From positions 1,384,726-1,448,725 of the forward strand of contig NW_017265136.1 of assembly GCF_001638985.1 (NCBI RefSeq): a stretch of 64,000 nucleotides of DNA, given 5' to 3'. The translations under genes and the position numbers were made by a program. Origin of the DNA: Phycomyces blakesleeanus NRRL 1555(-). Its lineage: Eukaryota; Mucoromycota; Mucoromycetes; Mucorales; Phycomycetaceae. Positions 35,708-49,773 of this stretch are shown here, piece by piece. Under the pieces are notes generated by a model that saw only the letters and a list, made by a program, of their open reading frames with translations, was not told the DNA's origin and did no database searches. Every line of letters starts with the position of its first letter. Positions within the stretch are counted from its first letter, which is position 1.

Positions 35708-37901
35708 ATGAATAACCACTTTTTTGAACCCCCAGCTTTAAGAAAGTCAACTAGTGCATTTTATAATGGACACAAGATTATCAATGACCCAATTCATGTA
35801 AGCGAATGTCTTTACGCTTGATATGATTGCAATGCAAAACTCATGATGCATGCTAATCATAGGGGCACATTATGTTGGACGATTACACGATTGACTTTAT
35901 AGACACTGTTCAATTCCAAAGGCTAAGAGACCTCAAACAGGTATTACTATATGAGCTATTTGTGTGCAACAACCAGTTAACCCCACTCTTTTTTTTTTTA
36001 AAAAAAAATACGCTATACGGCCGCTCATTATTCTGTATTCTGTAGCTGGGATCAGCTTATTTTGTATTTCCTGGTGCTAGCCACAATAGGTTCGAGCACT
36101 CTATTGGTAAGATCTGGCTCAATAAATACATCTAAACACTCACAATATTTATATTTGTGGTAGGTGTGTCGCACTTGTCAGGAACACTTATTGAGAGAAT
36201 AGCCAAAGACCAGCCTGAACTCCATATAACAGAAAACGAAATTAAATGTGTCAAACTGGCAGGGTAAGTGATACAATATGTGTGTATATATATATATATA
36301 TTAAATCTCGTTCTATTTTGGTAGATTGTGTCATGATTTGGGTAAGAAATGATAGGGAACAATATGTTTTATGAATCCATCAATTCATATCTCTATTAGG
36401 CCACGGTCCATTTAGTCATGTATTTGATAATGAATTCATGCCAAGAGCAAGGTAAAAAAAAATACATACAGCTGAACTATACAATCATACTAAGCTCAAA
36501 GCTTTAGGCCTGGCATAAAGTGGTCCCATGAACAAGCGTCTGAGATGATGCTTGAATATTTGATTGACGACAATGGTATCGATATTGAACCCGAGAGTAT
36601 TAAACTTATCAAAGGATTGATTGCCGGCGAACCAAAGTCCCAAAGGTACCTTTTATGATAAACACATGTCCTATTTAACATTTATTAAGCACCAATTATT
36701 ACAGCCAATATGAAGACAGGCGGTTCTTATTTGATATTGTAGCCAACAAGAAAAACAGTGTCGACGTAGACAAATTTGATTACATCGAAAGAGACACACA
36801 GAACTTAGGATTACGTAGCTCCTATGATGCCAAAAGACTACTGGTGTACAGTAGAGTAGTAGATAACCAAATTTGTTATCACCACAAAGAAGTCTACAAC
36901 TTATATGAAATGTTTCATACTCGTTACAGTCTTTTCAAGCGTATTTATACTCATCGTGTTGGTAAGTTGGTAAACAAAGCTTTATCAAACCGCTAAATCA
37001 CAATTGTTTTTTAGGCAAAGCTGTAGAGCTTATGATCTCAGATGCTTTAGTCAGTGCTGGTAAATTAATATATTTCACTATATAACAAGCTTATATTGAC
37101 CTAATTGCCTCAACAACAACAAAAGACGCTCAGTTGGGTATCTCAAACGCAGTAGACAATCCAGAAGAATATCTTCATTTGACAGACGATATCATTCGCG
37201 GTATAGAACGATCAAAAGAACCCTCATTAGAAGAATCTCGCCAAATTATCAAGAGACTTCGAACAAGAAACCTATACAAGTTTGTTGATGAATTCTTGCT
37301 ACCAGCTGATATGGAAGCAAAAATTAAACAAGTAAGACGAGTTTTCGTATATGGATAAAGAAGAAGAAAAAATCGGTTATTTTGTTCATTCATGAATGTA
37401 TTTACAGGAAGCTATATCGCCCGCAGAAATAATTTCTTACCAAAGCGATAATGATGGCCTAGTAGAAAATGATGTGATTGTTGACTGGCTTAAAATAAAT
37501 TATGCCATGAAAGACAGGAATCCGGTTGACTCCATTCGGTTCTTTTCAAAATTCGATGACAACGGTAAGTAGTAATAGCTTAAATTCAAACACTAAATCT
37601 CGTCAACACAATAGTATCTTTTACTATTCCCAAACAACATGTATCCTACATGATCCCAGGCCAATTCCAAGAAGTAATCATTCGTGTGTTCGCACGAGAT
37701 CCTGCAAAAAGCAAGGCTATCCAAAAAGCATTCCGTAGTTTGATTAAAGTGATTGCTCCAACCGATCCCAATAGTCATATAGAGCCAAGCCATGCCCTTA
37801 CGGTCCCTACCGACTATGATACTATTTTGTCTGCAAAGCGGCGTCGTTCTACAAGCGGATTGCTGGGTCAAGAAGTTGTTAAGAAATGGACAGGACCGTA
37901 A
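35708..37901 (+). CDS. HD-domain dNTP triphosphohydrolase, SAMHD1-like
   Basis: Twelve exons: 35708-35797, 35863-35940, 36046-36106, 36164-36263, 36325-36341 (17 nt), 36400-36451, 36508-36645, 36705-36961, 37015-37059, 37126-37331, 37408-37564 and 37615-37901, giving 495 aa in phase. The HD signature is spread over exons: ASHNRFEHSIGVSHL, then CHDLGHGPFSHVFD, with the later metal ligand in VDKFDYIERDTQNLG. The order and the NDPIHGHI / FQRLRDLKQLG start match the SAMHD1 catalytic core, which cleaves dNTPs to nucleosides and triphosphate. There is no SAM domain. Likely role: control of dNTP pools. It converges on the Nop13-like gene with only 146 bp between. Confidence 0.93.
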
Positions 37902-38047
37902 TAGAGATATTATTATAGAAACATGACAAATTCGATGCAACTTTTGCTATATTTTATTATTTTTATTTTTATTATTAATATTTTTATTATTGTTTTGATG
38001 CTGTAAAAATTGTGTATTTTTTTTCTTTCTTTTATTTATACATTGTC

Positions 38048-39532
38048 TTAAAATACAATCTTGGTTCCCTTGAATTCCTGAACAGTAGGCTTCTGTCGCT
38101 GTGCTTCTGACAAGGCTTGTCCAGATTTAACTCTCAATGGCTTTTTGTCCTTGTTGTCTCTTGGTTTGTACTCCTTGGTGTATTCTCCCTTCTCGCTCTT
38201 CTCACCCTTCTCACCCTTATCAACTCTGTCACCTCTTGCTGGACGTCTCTTGCGCCATTCTTCTTCCTCTCTTGGTGGATATGTTTTGCCAGTTTTGCCA
38301 TCTGTGGCTGCTCCCTCTGCGGCTGGCTTTTCGCCAGAGGCTTCCTTCTTCTTCTCACGCATCAACCAAGGATGACCACGCAGGTAAGCATCCTCACTAG
38401 CAAATTCCACACGGACTTTACGTCCGTCTACATTGTGTTTATCGGGGGCACGAATTGCTTTTGTAGCATAATCAACGTTCATGAAATCAATGTATCCGAA
38501 ACTAATACACATTACATGGCGAACTTAGTTTTCCAACAAGTGATATAATTGTATATCTCAACAAACTTACCCCTTGCACTTTCCAGTATCCTGGAACTGA
38601 CCCAAGCGAACCTTACGAATATCACCACACCACTCAAACTGTGCCTTAACCATCTCAGCGGTGGTCTCAAAACTGAGGTTACCAAGGAAAAGTGTAGGGC
38701 AGGGAGGGTTCTTTTGCTTCTTAATTTCTTTGGCTGTTGGGGTAGTGCCATCCTTACGTTCAAAGTTCTTGGCATCCTTAATCAGCAAGTTACGACCATC
38801 AAGTTTTGCCTCTGACTTCTCGACACCTTTTGCAACAGCTTCGGGGGTGGTGAAAAAAACGTAGGCGAAACTAAAATAGTTAGAGTCAGACAACCGATTT
38901 CTAATTTTGATTATCCTCTTATATACGGTTACTGCTCTTCCAAGAAAAAAAAAGTACCCACCCTTTGTTAAACTTCTTGGGAGTGTCTCCCTTGGGACAC
39001 TTGACTCTTGTAATTTCACCACAATCTGCAAAGTACTTTTGGATATCTTCGCTGGTGGTGGAGAAGGCAAGGTTGCCAACCCAAATACCATGTTCATCAG
39101 GCTTCTTCTCGCTCTTTGCCTTTTTACTCTTGGTTTTTGTAGACTTTTCTCCATCTTCGGTCTTTTCTTCTTCATCCTCGCTATCGTCGCTAACTTCTTC
39201 TCCTCTCTAGATAATCGACTGTTTAAGTATATCAATCTTTATCTAGCATCTTTCGCCATTACCTTTCTCTTCTTGTTCTTTTCTTTCAGTTTCTTCTTCT
39301 TCTCTCTGTTTTCGCGGTTGACTTTTCGCTATAAAACTCATGAGATGCTGCTTCTTTCTTTCGTTTATTTCTTTTTTAACAAAAAAAATTAAGTTACGTT
39401 TTCTTCACGCTCTTCCTTGGACATTAATGCTTTAAGTCTTCTCTTCTCTGCCTTTTTGGGATCGATTCCCTCCACAGGGGCATCGGGAAATTCAACCGCA
39501 ATTTCGAATGTATCGTCGGGTACGTTTTCCAT
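38048..39532 (-). CDS. Nucleolar RNA-binding protein with two RRMs, Nop13-like
   Basis: Five exons: 39532-39398, 39328-39263, 39206-38962, 38870-38571 and 38501-38048, 399 aa in phase. A Lys/Glu-rich N-terminus with an acidic run is followed by RRM1 (RNP2 GIWVGNLAF, RNP1 GFAYVFFTT) and RRM2 (RNP2 TLFLGNLSF, RNP1 KGFGYIDFMN). The C-terminal tail is Lys/Arg/Gly-rich (REEEEWRKRRPARGDR). This matches yeast Nop13 and fission-yeast relatives, nucleolar proteins associated with pre-ribosomes. Introns interrupt both RNP1 motifs after the glycine, which suggests the two RRMs share an ancestral intron position. It is divergent from the ZNF830-like gene. Confidence 0.88.
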
Positions 39533-39708
39533 TGTGTATATATGAAAGATCGATCTGTTCTTCCCGCACTTTTTTTTGCTTAAGCGACAAGTCAAAATTG
39601 GTGTAGTCAGGAGATAATGAGATGATAGCGTGTCACGTTCGGCAAAGCCACTATAATTGTGCATATGCGTATTTCCGGATTGACGATGGAAGATGCTCAT
39701 TAACTGCC
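39533..39708. promoter_or_regulatory. Short bidirectional promoter
   Basis: Only 176 bp separate the divergent starts of the Nop13-like and ZNF830-like genes, both RNA or nuclear functions, so the two probably share promoter elements. No specific motif is claimed. Confidence 0.45.
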
Positions 39709-40683
39709 ATGCCACCTAAACCAGAAATCCGACGACTGTTTAAACAACAGCAATCAGAACGAACGAAAACAAAAAGAGTAGTACACCCCTTTGCGAAATA
39801 CGATTCTCAGGGAAAGCTTTCCTGTGCTGTGTGTAATGCGACCGTGAAAACAGAGGCTGTCTGGTCGGTACATCTCACCTCGACGGGACATAAAGAAAAT
39901 ATCGCCAAACTTAAAGCCATCCGAGATAGACAGACTCAAGTTAAACAAGGAAGACCAGCCACAGAAGAATTAAAGCGTCCTGCAACAGATGATGGGGAAA
40001 CAAAACCGGAAGTCAAACGAGTACGGTTTGAAGAAGAGAGCGAGAGCGAGAGCGAGAGCGAAGAAGAAGTGAGCGATGAGAGTGATGCAGAAATGGAGGA
40101 ATCATCATCAAATGGATTGCCCTCCGATTTCTTTGATACTGCTCCAGAAACTGAAGAGGTGGTAGAGCCAGAACCAGTAGAGAGCAGTAGCCACTCCGCG
40201 CTTCCCGCAGGATTCTTCGATGATGCTGAAGAGGACGCACGTGCACGGAAAGCACCTAGACCTGGAGCCAAGTTAGAGGCTGATCTTGAGAAAGAATACG
40301 AAATATTTAAGGAAGCCATGGTAGAACCTACGATCGAATCTGAGAAGATAAGAGATGAAGACGAGGAGGCGTTCTGGTTAGATAGAGATGAGGAACTGTT
40401 ACGACAGCAGGTGGATTTTGATACACGCGTTGATGAACTAAAGAAGCTTCGCCAACAGCGCATCGCTCCTTCCTCTCGTGAATCAAAAAAAGATTCGGGC
40501 TTACGTGTTGAATTTGATGATACAGAACAAGAGATTCGCACAGGTTTAAAGAAGGGTGTTCGGGAACTGTTGAAAAAAGCTCCTATAAAAAATGCTCGGA
40601 CGGTATTTGACGATATGGATGAAGACGAGGATGACGAAGACGAAGACGAAGAAGAGTGGGAATGGAGAGCTCAACAACTTTGA
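39709..40683 (+). CDS. ZNF830/CCDC16-like zinc-finger protein
   Basis: A single exon of 324 aa. The N-terminus is diagnostic: EIRRLFKQQQSER, HPFAKYDSQGKLSCAVCN, then a C2H2 finger C-x2-C-x12-H-x5-H ending HLTSTGHKENIAKLK. The middle is acidic and repetitive (ESESESESEEE from a gagagc repeat near 40040-40065). A coiled-coil region (ARKAPRPGAKLEADLEKEYE onward) matches the family's conserved C-terminal part. The protein ends in a run of Asp/Glu. Metazoan ZNF830 is linked to splicing complexes and genome stability; the fungal role is inferred from that. An upstream in-frame ATG at 39622 exists, but the family homology begins at 39709. Confidence 0.88.
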   Translation: MPPKPEIRRLFKQQQSERTKTKRVVHPFAKYDSQGKLSCAVCNATVKTEAVWSVHLTSTGHKENIAKLKAIRDRQTQVKQGRPATEELKRPATDDGETKPEVKRVRFEEESESESESEEEVSDESDAEMEESSSNGLPSDFFDTAPETEEVVEPEPVESSSHSALPAGFFDDAEEDARARKAPRPGAKLEADLEKEYEIFKEAMVEPTIESEKIRDEDEEAFWLDRDEELLRQQVDFDTRVDELKKLRQQRIAPSSRESKKDSGLRVEFDDTEQEIRTGLKKGVRELLKKAPIKNARTVFDDMDEDEDDEDEDEEEWEWRAQQL

Positions 40684-41339
40684 ATAAGTTGAACTATGTG
40701 GACTGTTAGATGTCCAATGCAAGCACGAATATTTATATCACAAAACTAGTGAGTAGTAATCATGTAATAAGAACCAAAGCATTAAGAACATACGTCCAAG
40801 ACACTCATTAGAGCTACACTTACATTATTCCAATATTCTTTATTACTTTTTATCCATAAAAATACGACCCTATATATATATTGTACATTTGAAATATTTT
40901 AAATACTTGGTTTTCGGCTATCTATAGTTTCGGTAAAATAAGGATCGAGATGACACCTATTTCTTTAATACAATTCATCATTTCAAAAAGACGTTATAAG
41001 CAATTATACAAGGAGGAGGAGGGGCTGCAGATTTAACACAATTTTTTTTAAAAATTAAAACTTACTTTTGCACCAGGTCTTTCTATAAGAGAAATTCTAG
41101 TGAAGTATATATATATATATTAGACAATGTAAATACACTCGGTGTTCTTTAAAAAAATATGCATGTCAGGTACTGGATTTACTTCATATCTTATTGCAAA
41201 TATTCTATGGTAGTATATGCCGCAAAGCGGTGTAAAAAGGCTATTTAAGCTTTTATAAAGAAATAGTACAAACTTATTTGTTTAATTATACAATTATCGT
41301 CTTTAAATTTAATATATTTACTTAACCACAATAGAGTAT
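40684..41339. other. Convergent intergenic spacer
   Basis: 3' sequence of the ZNF830-like and Ecdysoneless genes. AT-rich, with a T8A5-type tract near 41043-41056 and a TA repeat near 41108-41120. No gene seen. Confidence 0.5.
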
Positions 41340-43476
<2,137 letters not shown>

Positions 43477-45470
43477 AGTCTCTTCCTTTCTTCATTATCA
43501 ATTCACAAGTCACACTTAGGGTTGAACGTATAAATGATGTCAAATATATACCACCATAAAAGCTTAAATATGGTCGTAAAAGTCATTTAATGCATAAATA
43601 TATAAAGAGCCTTATTATAAGCACATTAGACATGTAAGTTTATGTATTGATGCGCAAAAGCTTCGTTGTATGATCCACCTCTTTGGGTAGTATATATGGG
43701 TATACACTAAATCGCTAAGAGAAAAAAGACAATTTTGGTAATAATTCAAAGAGTATTCTTAAACCTCTTAGTATTTATAGCCATGTTTTGAAACGTTTAA
43801 GCAAGTCTCCAACCCTCGTCCATATTGCATGGTGCCCATAAAATTACTTTATAGTAAGTGGTTATATTATTTGAATAACCCAGCAAATCATACTTTTATT
43901 TTTGTACTGTGTAGAGATAGGAGGACGGTGCTTTGCGTCGATTGCAAAAACATGGTTATAAAAGAACTATATAAAAAAAAAGGGGGAGACAAGAGCGGGA
44001 TATTGCAAAGATGTTTTTTTTTAATTATGGCAGTGAAGAAATAGGAAGGATTGAAATTGAAAGTGAAACATAAAAGTAAAAGAAATAAAAAAATCCGGCA
44101 CTGTTTGGACAAGATCTAGCCTTAAAGAAGCTCCTATACTCTCAAAGAAGTTTGTAAAAAAAAACTCCTACTAAAATCGCCATCTTTTATGATAGTGTAA
44201 ATGACGAGGACAGTATGTTTTATTGTGTTCCTATGATTGAATATTGCTTCAAATTCGGTTTCTGAGATACAGTCTATATTTATCAATCTGTAGTTCTCCC
44301 ATATTCAGTAAAAATAAGCAATAAAGGTAACCTGCAAAGGAATATCGTTTATCAATGTTTGTACCCAAGTAGTCTTATATACCTCAAAAAAAAACCTCTG
44401 CTTTATTAGAAACAAATACTTTATTTTATAAATAAAATACTGCGCGATAAAGCAATGCTGGCTTGTATGTATGTGGACGCGAACATATACATTTGTTCTT
44501 AGTTGGTGCTGGCAGGTTCTATCAGGTGTATCTGCATGTTGGGAATCCTATTTAATTGGTCTAAAAATTGCTTTTCAGGCTGAGCTGATAACGAGTTAAT
44601 GGAAATGTATCAGAGAATGAGTAGGTCACTCTTTAGGATGAACCCTTATTAACATCTTGTAGCTTTAGGTTATTAGTCTGCTTTAAAAAAACCTAGATTT
44701 CAACATACAAGTCATATATGTTGAGTAAATTAAAAGAAAAAGATGAAAAACCTGGGTTTTATAGGTAGTATGAGTAACGTATATTAGTAACACAATAAAA
44801 GACAAAACTAAGCATACGTGGTACAATGTAACTCTAGAATATTTTATGAATTTTCTGCCTTTTCTTTAATAAATAAAAAATCGCAAGACAATACAATGAA
44901 GATCCAAGGATAATGTAAAGAATATGAAGAAGACATTGGGATTTCTAATTACATTTAAAGCAGAAGCTAAATAGCCTTTACTAATGTCTATTGTATAAGA
45001 CATTCCAATATTAGTAAGCCCGATGGTTAGCATTTGAAGGTACGAAAGTAATTCCTCAATGAAACTGTGCTTGTATGACTAGGTACAAAGTTTTTTTTTC
45101 TTTCAATTGATCAGAGTACAAGATTCAATGTTTAGTAAAACATCGTGCCTTAAATTAGTTTTCTCCTTGATACTCAAAACAGAGCTTCAACACGCACCTA
45201 CATCATGTCCATAGTAAAAGACATTTATTTTCTACTTTCATTGTATATGTGAAGTATTCTTTATACAGAAGTGGTGCCATTCTAATTGCTCTATCCAGGT
45301 GCTTACGATTGAATAGTTTGATGATTATCTTTGATCTGGTTACAAGAGCTTGATATTCTTACAATAATTTAGTGTAAAATGAACAATCGTCACAGTGACA
45401 TGCATTACACAAATTCCAAATAAATACAGTCCACACCACTAGGAGAAATCAACACTCTTTCAAACCGTTA
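43477..45470. other. Intergenic, no gene seen
   Basis: Two kilobases of AT-rich DNA between the starts of the Ecdysoneless and CDF genes, so it holds both promoters. A frame at 43829-44044 ends in Lys-rich, low-complexity sequence. I see no motif that would justify a gene. Confidence 0.5.
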
Positions 45471-47047
45471 ATGTCATTACCCCCTACTTCTAGTATTATT
45501 GAAAGGCGTCGCAGTAGAAGATCTATCTACTCGATAGCCTCTGATATTCGCCCACCGATCGTAGACTTTGAAACCCACAGGGCATCGGATGAAAAGCTCG
45601 ACAGCATAAAAAATAAAAAAGTTCAAAGCTTTTATAAAGTAAAGAAAACAACGATTATCATTTCATTGTACCCACACATGTCTCATTTAATCTTAGCATC
45701 AAAATGAAATGATCGATCGTTTCTTAGAAGTGGATCATGTTGTCGAATGCCTTCAAAGAGGTGAAGATCCTCACGAAACCAGCTATGGAGCTGTTGCCGC
45801 TGTTCCTCCACGAGATCGCGATGAAGAAGAAGGAGGATCCGGCCAAAGTGAACCGCTATTAGGCCTCCAAAAAAATATGGGAGATAAACGTACAAAAATG
45901 TGGATTGTCCATCTTGCTATCAACCTTTCGTTCGTTGCAAACATTATGTTGTTCGCTGCTAAGCTATTTGTAGCCTTTTACTCGGGCTCAATGGCCATTC
46001 TAGCGTCCGCTTTTGAAAGTTTTCTTGACATTGTTAGCAACGCAATTATCTTTTTCACAGTTCGGATTATTCGTCACAAAGACTTTTATACTTACCCAGT
46101 TGGCAAAGTAAGAATTCTAAATTTGTATGATTAGACTATATACTTATATAACTTGATTTAGTCTCGCATGGAGCCTTTGGGTATTGTCGTATTTGCTGTC
46201 ATCATCACTACCTCCTTCTCCCAAGTTCTTATATCATCAGTCGAACGCCTGGCCGATCCTGAAAAGGTCGGAGAAGAGCTTGACTTGAGTTTGTCAGCTT
46301 TACTTTTGTTGGGAGCCAATATTGGAGTCAAGGCTATTTTATGGGGCTGGTGTGCTACAATTAAAGGCAGTTCTAGTGTGGAAGCCCTTGCATACGATCA
46401 CGAGAACGATGTCGTGTTCAGTATTGCTAGTACTATATTCCCTTTGGTTGGTAAGTGTGTATATATTATGTTATCTACGAAATATGATCGTCATAATAAA
46501 TACATATTATTACAATATAGGTATTTGGGCTAATATGCCATGGCTTGATCCTCTGGGTGCAATCATCCTTTCTCTTTATATAATCTACGAATGGATGTCT
46601 ATTCTCTTGGGTAAGGCGGTTAACCTAGGAACAAATAGAGCATTTTTTAATAGATTTGATTGGTAGATAACATCAAAAAACTCACCGGACAGGCTGCAAC
46701 AACTGATGACATCAAACAGCTAACATATATGGCTTACCGCTTTTCTCACAAGATTGTCGAGGTTGACACGGTAAACATATGTAATGTTTCTAATCCCACC
46801 AAATATAATCTAATTGTTCTCGCTATTCAAGGTACGTGCTTATTATATTGGCGATAGATTGCTGGTAGAAGTAGACATTGTATTGCCACCCAATTGCCCT
46901 CTCCAGGAGGCTCATGATGTAGGAGAGGCTCTTCAGGATGCACTTGAAATGATGGATAATGTTGAGCGAGCCTATGTACATTTGGATTATTCATCTCAGC
47001 ATGCTATTGAGCATAGACGTGCTCTGGAGACTGGATATGGCGAATAA
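45471..47047 (+). CDS. Cation diffusion facilitator (CDF) metal transporter, Mn/Fe-type
   Basis: Six exons, 45471-45638, 45697-46107, 46162-46450, 46521-46610, 46667-46770 and 46832-47047, 425 aa in phase. The pre-membrane segment KHQNEMIDRFLEVDHVVE is typical of fungal CDFs. Membrane helices include IVHLAINLSFVANIMLFAAK, MAILASAFESFLDIVSNAI, MEPLGIVVFAVIITTSF and WLDPLGAIILSLYIIYEW. Metal-site acidic motifs are ESFLD in helix 2 and DHEND in helix 5. The Asp/Glu-x3-Asp pairing, without the zinc-type His, suggests the Mn or Fe group. The C-terminal domain (VRAYYIGDRLLVEVDIVLP ... HDVGEALQDALE ... YVHLDY) is the ferredoxin-like cytoplasmic domain. It likely exports metal from the cytosol to a compartment or out of the cell. 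Confidence 0.93.
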
Positions 47048-47367
47048 ACCAACCTCTCAATTATACGCTTAGTATTTAAAAAATAAATATTCATTGCATA
47101 TGCCCTAGACTTTTTTTTTTAAACCGTCATTTTTAACTACTACTCATTGTAGGAAATAATACCGTATTTTTCATTGCTTGACTCAAATGTTAAAAACATT
47201 ATATTTTCGAACCTTTAACAAAAGATGTTCAAAAAAACTTATAGCTATGATTCGTGGTGGTAGCTAATCTGTAGAGGCATATAATATATAGTAATAAACA
47301 TAGAAGATATTTAGTAGGGAACATTTCTAAATTTATCGGCTTGAGAGAAGTTTAACGATTTTGGATG
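47048..47367. other. Short intergenic spacer
   Basis: 3' sequence after the CDF gene leading into the Tc1/mariner remnant; AT-rich, nothing coding. The transposon end was not identified here. Confidence 0.4.
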
Positions 47368-48274
47368 TTAATACAATATCTGCAACAAACGTCTGCGGGA
47401 ACTGTGCTTCATTCTTCTTGTAAAATCCCTCCTAATCTTTTTCATCGTAGTTGATTTGTTATATCTAGACTTTACATGGTCATAAAGTAAGCTACATATG
47501 TTCTCGATTGGGTTCAAATCAGGACTGTTTTGTAGCTAATCAAGAACATATTGTTCAAGTTCATCTGTACATCCTTGTGACATATCTGGCTTATGCTAGA
47601 GAGCACTGTTCTCTTTGTATACGTACTCATAGTATGTGCTGACAGGAAGACTTTTGTAAACCTCCGTAAAATAATTTTTGAGAGCCTTTACGCGTTAAGA
47701 GACATTAATATTACCCTCAAGCAAAACAAGTGGTCCAATACTCCCTATCCAGATACACCTCAAAACAATAATAGATCTCCCATTGCCTTGTACCGTTGGG
47801 GTGATACAATCGAATTGGCCCCTTTTCTGGGGTTAACGTCAAACGTAGCTGCGCCGACTCTTCTTGGACTGTAAACATGGATTCATTAACCCATATTATA
47901 TTATTCCACTGTTGAAGTTTTCTGGTATTTGACCTTGGTCATTGCCACATGTGGTATATGGTGTCGCCTACAGCATATTCTTTCCCCTTCGCTTCTATCT
48001 TTTTTGACTCTATCCTCAGCTTTTTTGCGTCTTCTGGGTGTCATTTTTGTAGGTGCTCCAACAAGATTTCTGAACATTTCCTTGCTAAATGTCCTTTTGT
48101 TTGGCAGATTTTGGTTTTGATATTGTTCAGGTTTATTTCACAGTATCCTACTATTTCAGTTTTAATACTTCGTGCTTTCCATGAACTTGGCCTCTCTCTC
48201 TCTCTCTCTCTTCTACCCCAGTAATGATTCATATCATTTTTTGGATAGCATCGTTTCTGTGGTTTGGAAGGCAT
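47368..48274 (-). pseudogene. Degenerate Tc1/mariner-like transposase
   Basis: Reading the minus strand across frames gives the typical C-terminal block PDLNPIENICSLLYDHVKSR followed by a basic tail ending in a stop at about 47368. The PDLNPIE motif leads to the third acidic residue of the DDE catalytic triad. Upstream pieces in shifted frames resemble other parts of such transposases (KEYWTT/REYWTT and GNINVS near 47710-47760, and an N-terminal basic stretch near 48040-48274). At least two frame changes and several in-frame stops break it, and a GA microsatellite sits in the N-terminal part. It cannot encode an active protein. Element ends and target-site duplication were not found. Confidence 0.75.
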
Positions 48275-49058
48275 ATTTGAAAGAAATACTTGATGATGTG
48301 GCTTTTGTTCCGGCTAATATAGTTGCTTCTGAGAAAAAAAATCAGTACAATTATTCTTCCAGGGATCCAATCTCATCGACTAGGGTTTTCTCTCTCATGT
48401 TGATTCTACTTTTTCCTGTCATATTATTATCATTCCTTTCTTTATTTTATTTCCTTACTCTGTATCTTCTGTATGTCTTTCTGTCTTTATACCTATTAAC
48501 TTACTACTTTATCCCCACGCTTTTGGGGCTCATAAATATATCCCCAGGCACCTAACTCTCCTTTATAGGAAGCAAGACCTCTTTTTTAGGCAATTAATAC
48601 AAAAAATCTCATACTAGAGTTTTTAACCAAACCTCAACCTAAAAACAACTCTTAAACCCCGAAAAACATTGTAAAAATGTTCTACGAAAGTGGGGGGTTT
48701 TTTTTACTGTAGTATACGGAGCAGCAATGTTATGATCAACAGTTAATATATAAAAACGGTACATTTTATACTTTACATCTTCGATATAAGTTTCGGTATT
48801 GTTTACCAAATGCTAATACCACTGAGATTATGACCTAAAATAATCAAATAATGCCTTTAGCAGAGTAAAGCACTGTACCGAATGTGTATAGTATTTCTAA
48901 ATTTGTTTACAATTTTATTCTATAAATTTTCAAACTTATTATTGGTTTAAAAAAAATTAATTCAAAGTTGCCTAGCAAAAATCTCCAAACGTTCTATTGT
49001 GATTAAAACGCTGAAAGAGCGCCACTTTGAGAATCTTCTTGTTATTAATTCAGTACAA
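48275..49058. other. Intergenic, partly transposon remnant
   Basis: T-rich, low-complexity sequence next to the dead transposase, followed by AT-rich DNA before the sulfhydryl oxidase gene. A G7T8 run lies near 48692-48706. The frame at 48172-48555 is Phe/Leu/Ser repeats from T-rich DNA and is not a gene. The upstream in-frame ATG of the next gene (48999) falls here. Confidence 0.45.
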
Positions 49059-49773
49059 ATGCGTGCAATTACATTTGCATCAATAATTGGATGCTTCATC
49101 CTTCTGACAGGCTCATTTTATGTTTTATATGAGCGACAACAGTCAGTGAATATTAGTTTACCGATGGACCTGGCGGCATCAGAAGATGCTGCCAAGGGTG
49201 GGGTCATTATGAGTCATCTAGGAAATGCAACTATAAAGTAAGTTTATCATATTAATACAACTCAGTTAAGTCTGACCTGACAATATATACTCAATTTTTC
49301 TCCTAGAGCTGAATTGGGTCGGTCAACTTGGAAGGTAACAAAAATATTTTATTAAACATGCCAACCCTAGTTTGACAGTATTTTCTTGTATATCACGGCA
49401 TATTATTTAGTTGCTTCACACTATGGTCGCTCGCTTTCCAGAATCTCCAACGTCTGATGAAAGGGCTGCCTTAAAGCAATTTATTTTACTCCTTTCTAGG
49501 TTGTACCCCTGTGGGGAATGGTAATTAAAGCAGTATAATTACTCTTATTATTTACAAAAACTAATATGTGTATATGACAGTGCGGAACATTTTCAAAAAT
49601 TGCTTGCCAAATATCCTCCTCAGACTTCTTCTCGCGTAGCAGCATCTCAGTGGGCATGTGCAATTCACAACCATGTGAACCAACGTTTGGGAAAAGAAAT
49701 ATTTAACTGTGCTGATATCGAGGCAAAGTACCAGTGCGGATGTGATGCTGAGAATACAGAAACCACTTTATAA
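49059..49773 (+). CDS. FAD-linked sulfhydryl oxidase, Erv2-like
   Basis: Four exons, 49059-49237, 49307-49334 (28 nt), 49411-49520 and 49581-49773, 169 aa in phase. A single N-terminal hydrophobic segment (IIGCFILLTGSFYVLYE) would anchor it in the ER membrane. The Erv/ALR domain follows: ELGRSTWKLLHTMVARFPE, RAALKQFILLLSRLYPCGEC with the CxxC redox pair split by an intron, AEHFQKLLAKYPP, the FAD-binding CAIHNHVNQRLGK and a final Cys pair (YQCGC). Erv2-type enzymes pass electrons from protein thiols to oxygen and drive disulfide formation in the ER. ER placement rests on the membrane segment. A start at 48999 would add 20 residues before the anchor. Confidence 0.92.

Noticed and set aside
36046..37901. 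Numerous short frames suggesting a broken HD-domain gene
   Set aside because: All frame changes coincide with proper GT-AG introns, and the joined product is a complete SAMHD1-like protein.
48172..48555. Plus-strand 127-aa frame over the transposon remnant
   Set aside because: Phe/Leu/Ser repeats from T-rich DNA, antisense to the transposase pieces.
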